A stretch of DNA of 64,000 bases, taken from positions 7,277,317 through 7,341,316 of the forward strand of contig OY718804.1 in the NCBI GenBank assembly GCA_963070105.1. Reading direction: 5' to 3'. The notes beneath the pieces were generated by a model that saw nothing but the letters and a program-made list of their open reading frames with translations, had not been told where the DNA came from and made no database searches. The number at the start of each line of letters is the position of its first letter. Position 1 is the stretch's first letter. This DNA is from Litomosoides sigmodontis (Eukaryota > Nematoda > Chromadorea > Rhabditida > Onchocercidae). The position numbers and the translations under genes were made by a program. Shown in pieces: positions 61,901 to 64,000 of this stretch.

Positions 61901-62587
61901 ATCACAGCATAAATTTAAAAATATTTGTGACCATCAGATTCTCGTCCACCATCGTAATCGATTGGATCTTTACCACTTTGCCAAAATTTTAACGTTGGAA
62001 ATCCTTCTATTTTATAACTGAAACAATATTATTGATATTACGAAATATTAAGAATAACTGTATCAAGCACATAATGAACTTTTCACTGGTGCTATATTGA
62101 TTTTAATTTCACGTTTCTGCAAGTTTCCTTTCGACGGTTGCGTCCACTTTAGCCAATGGTACCTTTAATTTCTTTGCAGCTTTTGCATATTCTGGTGCCA
62201 GTGCTTTACAATGACCACACCTGGAATAAAATAATATCCTGAGAGTCTTTTTCACGAGTGAAAGCGCATGTGAAATAAGTGCAAACTGCTACAATAGCCT
62301 ATATCTCACTGGAAAATGTGAACAATAAACACAGTATACAACATGTAATTAATTACTTATTATTTATAAGACAATTAAAAAAACTTTAACGAGGTAAGAA
62401 AAGAATCAATATTTTACCACGGAGCGTAAAATTCGACTAATGTTGTTGGATATTGTTGAAGGAAAGACATGAAATTTCTCTCGTTAAGTACAAAAATACC
62501 ATCATCTTGCTCAAATTCGATTTCGCTCTCTTTCGTAGATTCACATTCAAATAGATATAGCAGAATCAGTGCCACCCCTAATAGCAT
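58969..62587 (-). CDS. PDIA4: Protein disulfide isomerase A4 (ERp72)
   Basis: Exons in gene order (low-high): 62418-62587, 62113-62220, 61932-62017, 61632-61828, 61352-61493, 61088-61243, 60673-60821, 60333-60512, 59953-60039, 59707-59845, 59377-59531, 58969-59223; 1824 nt, 607 residues. This ER-lumen enzyme forms and reshuffles disulfides in secretory proteins. Seen: signal peptide ([15 protein letters not shown]), acidic linker, thioredoxin domains a0, a, b, b', a' in the ERp72 order, with active sites WCGHC at about residues 57-61, 168-172 and 518-522. Each catalytic domain has its cis-proline loop (GFPTL, GYPTL, GFPTI). The b and b' domains lack CxxC. The C-terminus KTEL is a KDEL-class ER-retrieval signal. 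The exon structure is in phase throughout. A C. elegans ERp72 homologue is known. Confidence 0.96.
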
Positions 62588-62589
62588 AA

Positions 62590-62593
62590 CCTG
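62590..62593 (-). promoter_or_regulatory. Candidate spliced-leader acceptor for PDIA4
   Basis: On the minus strand tttgttattacag ends at 62591, leaving only gtt before the ATG at 62587. The signal peptide starts at that ATG, so no upstream coding exon is needed; trans-splicing of a leader here is the simple reading. Confidence 0.5.
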
Positions 62594-64000
62594 TAATAAC
62601 AAACAGTTTATCTGTGCACAACTGCAAGTACTGAAACGACGAATGCAAGTACCATTTTATTACTTATTACTATTAAAATTCGTATCACCGTTATCAACGC
62701 AGCGTGCTCTTCTGCATCGCTGACATTCTGACAAGCAAAGAAGCGTGAAAGATGAACTGCAATTCCTGGTGGGATGAATTGTGTGTTGTGGTAAATGTGT
62801 TTTCAAAAGCTTACAGCAAACTATTTTAAACAGAAGGTAGTGAGCTGTACAACATTATCAGAAATTCATAAGCGGAAAATTATGAACTGAAAATGAAAAC
62901 ACGGAAATTACCGGACAGCTACATTGCCACTCTTTTGTAGTGACTCTTCCACCTGCTTTACCTACTCACTTCCCTTTCATCTAGAAGCCCAACCGACTGA
63001 CTGACTAGTAGCTGTTAGTCGTCCTGCCAGTGTCACAGCTTGCGGCACATTCTGCACACACAAATACGACGACGTAACAAGTGCAGCGAAAGGAGAGAGA
63101 GCAGAAATTGATAAGATTGACGAGAGAGAACTGAACAGATGTGAGTTAGACGAACAGGAGAAGTCAGGTCACTTGCGGTTGAAAAATGAGTACATGTTTT
63201 GCAAACGATAAGCAACAATAATTGGGTAGGAGAGAGCGACGAGTTCCTGCTGATACGCACACGTGTGTTGTACGCTGATAAGGCGATATTCGCTTTCATG
63301 TCTTTGACGCAGATAATTGAAATTCTTTTGACGTGAAAGCGCACTGTGAAGACGGCTATGCTTTAATGGACGTAACTGGAATGAATTGAAAGGAAAGGGG
63401 AAGTGATGCAAAGAGACATGGTGGACGATAGCGCCACCAGCGCGGGTCAGCACTAAGTAAATCAGCACTAGCATTACTGTTTGCTTAGAGAATAAATGTG
63501 AACCTGAGCTTGAACTTAACTTAAACCCATGCTACATTGGGTCAGTGGGTCGGATTTAAGTGCTGCTCGAGGAACATTTGTTTCAGTATTCTCCCATATA
63601 AAATGAAATGCTTCAAATAGTATTGCTTCATTCAGCGATTACACGCATTACGACAGGTTGTCCATATTCTCTCTTTCTCTACTCCATTCGACAGCCGATT
63701 TCCCTCAGCACTGTGACAAGCATTTACCACACATTTCAATACATTTTTGAATTTTAAACTGATAGGGAAGACGGAGTTGTTGAGTGGATTTTAGTAGTAA
63801 TTAATTACCGGTCGGTGACTGATTATTTCCTTCATCTTTCATCACTTTTTTATTAGAGGAGCGAGAGAGCCGATGGAAAGGGAAGAGCAGAAAAGGAAGA
63901 AGGAAGAAGGGTAGGTGTAGTGCTTTCACGAGCTCATCTCGTAAAAGTGACGGAAGCGTAGCAGAACAATCGTTCTTTCAAAAAATCTAACTTTCTCCTT
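62591..64000. other. Upstream flank of PDIA4
   Basis: About 1.4 kb with no gene recognised. ORFs on the minus strand near 63033-63474 are serine/histidine/leucine-rich, without family similarity. I looked for an exact ER-stress element (CCAAT-N9-CCACG) and did not see one. Confidence 0.65.

Noticed and set aside
1..64000. tRNA, rRNA, CRISPR, transposon or viral genes
   Set aside because: Reading both strands, I saw no cloverleaf, array, transposase, reverse transcriptase or integrase signature; a tRNAscan and RepeatMasker run would be the decisive check.

Overview
This is AT-rich nuclear DNA from a nematode. The protein-coding genes are split into many small exons with consensus GT-AG introns of roughly 30-1500 bases. 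The recognisable proteins match nematode versions of animal genes, and several genes have a splice acceptor directly before the start codon, as expected where a spliced leader is trans-spliced to mRNA. The fairly long introns and AT-rich spacers would suit a spirurid/filarial worm better than Caenorhabditis, but that is inference. There are no bacterial, phage, CRISPR or transposon genes. I rebuilt the gene models by hand from splice sites, reading phase and remembered family sequences. In every complete model the exon lengths add up to a multiple of three.

Layout, left to right. 267-4212 (+): 3' two-thirds of a DEPDC5/Iml1 homologue (GATOR1 subunit, restrains TORC1). 4405-6529 (+): GPN3-type GPN-loop GTPase, starting only 192 bases after the DEPDC5 stop, so the pair looks like an operon. 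6530-8550: convergent spacer with one orphan exon-like ORF. 8551-33524 (-): a complete teneurin (ten-1), 44 coding exons, about 2789 residues, including a far-upstream first exon at 33.3-33.5 kb and two candidate alternative N-terminal exons. 33525-42335: 8.8-kb divergent spacer between ten-1 and the next gene, with an RFX X-box next to a palindromic CRE, two hairpins nearby and dense microsatellites. 42336-54239 (+): complete dual oxidase (DUOX/BLI-3 type), 26 exons, 1522 residues. 55878-56591 (-): two-exon HSP12-type small heat shock protein, 113 residues. 58969-62587 (-): ERp72/PDIA4 protein disulfide isomerase, 12 exons, 607 residues, three CGHC sites and a KTEL tail. 62591-64000: upstream flank with no gene seen.

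The genes do not form one pathway. Teneurin acts in cell adhesion, gonad and neuron development; DUOX makes hydrogen peroxide for cuticle tyrosine cross-linking; PDIA4 folds secreted disulfide proteins such as the two ectodomain proteins here; DEPDC5 and GPN3 are intracellular housekeeping functions. I found no evidence of a novel multi-gene system. The most interesting non-routine items are the alternative N-termini of ten-1, the X-box/CRE module, the degenerate peroxidase and EF-hand sites of DUOX, a GC-AG intron, and the operon-like gene pair.
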